From NCBI RefSeq assembly GCF_900142715.1, contig NZ_FRBX01000001.1, positions 868,001 to 932,000 on the forward strand: DNA of 64,000 nucleotides, written 5' to 3'. This stretch comes from Flavobacterium pectinovorum. GTDB lineage: Bacteria; Bacteroidota; Bacteroidia; Flavobacteriales; Flavobacteriaceae. Made by a program: the position numbers and the translations under genes. The notes under the pieces were generated by a model. That model ran no database searches. It was not told the origin of the DNA and saw only the letters and a program-made list of their open reading frames with translations. This document shows positions 63,884 to 64,000 of this stretch, in pieces (the stretch's first letter is position 1; every line of letters begins with the position of its first letter).

Positions 63884-64000
63884 TTTTTGTTTCAGGTTTC
63901 AAGTTTCAGGTTTTGGATTGCGAAACTTTGTCTATATACTAAAGTTTACACAAAGCGGATAAACGTTAAACCCGACAGTCCCGAAGCCTCGGGATAAAAC
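63884..64000. repeat. Word-type repeat at the right edge
   Basis: GTTTCAGGTTTCAAGTTTCAGG words as at 4.6, 8.0 and 36.2 kb, then AAACCCGACAG and TCCCGAAGCCTCGGGA, a member of the small CCCGA palindromes. The window ends inside it. Confidence 0.6.

Overview
The window looks like a chromosome segment of a Flavobacterium-type member of the Bacteroidota. The DNA is AT-rich. Promoters are of the Bacteroidetes kind (TTTG or TTG, about 19-20 bases, TAnnTTTG), and there are almost no purine-rich ribosome binding sites. Surface lipoproteins have an acidic stretch after the lipobox Cys, one protein carries a type IX secretion tail, and arginine appears to be made through N-succinyl intermediates. Bacillithiol-type redox (YtxJ) and MiaE, GuaC and GH3 genes also fit. 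I saw no tRNA, rRNA, CRISPR array, prophage or complete insertion sequence.

Layout. 1-4.6 kb: an outer-membrane protein, an acetyltransferase, an aldose epimerase and an M1 peptidase. 4.7-16.5 kb: a long arginine-proline operon read rightward (acetyltransferase, argG, argC, argD, proA, proB, a GxxExxY gene, argF', argB, argE, argH). It starts with a canonical promoter and a leader of about 320 bases that can fold in mutually exclusive ways. 16.8-26.5 kb: lipoproteins, two linked membrane proteins, YtxJ, ClpB, a T9SS cargo, a leucine-rich repeat-like secreted protein and a DUF808 protein. 26.7-32 kb: the agmatine-to-putrescine enzymes aguB and aguA, separated by an OmpA-type protein and a frameshifted lipoprotein. 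32-41.5 kb: a secreted nuclease/phosphatase-like protein, fahA, glyA, miaE, guaC, small unknowns, a pentapeptide-repeat protein and an Omp85-type barrel. 41.8-48.5 kb: a two-component system, a USP-like protein, a bestrophin channel, and a divergent MocR regulator/EamA exporter pair. 48.9-51.1 kb: an acyl-CoA oxidase-like enzyme. 51.5-61.3 kb: a sugar locus with a Nudix-fold regulator whose catalytic box is degenerate, two GH3 glycosidases, a DUF6377-type membrane regulator and a membrane acyltransferase. 61.7-63.1 kb: an ArsR/Old Yellow Enzyme operon whose operator lies on its promoter. 63.4 kb: a TlpA thioredoxin.

How the genes fit together. The operon draws glutamate into both proline (ProB, ProA) and arginine (ArgB, C, D, F', E, G, H). 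The acetyltransferase at its head is the natural candidate for the missing acyl-glutamate synthase. ArgF' has Ser at the position that sets acyl specificity, which favours succinyl intermediates. The GH3 locus resembles a small polysaccharide or beta-glucoside unit without SusC/SusD in view, and a 21-bp perfect palindrome between the Nudix regulator and the first GH3 gene is a candidate operator.

The most unusual material lies between genes. Nearly every gap, including gaps inside the arginine operon, holds long imperfect or perfect inverted repeats built from a few recurrent words. There are also two copies of a structured palindromic element with different inner stems, short CCCGATAGCTATCGGG-type palindromes, and a GxxExxY gene framed by inverted copies of a repeat whose third copy stands alone near 37.0 kb.
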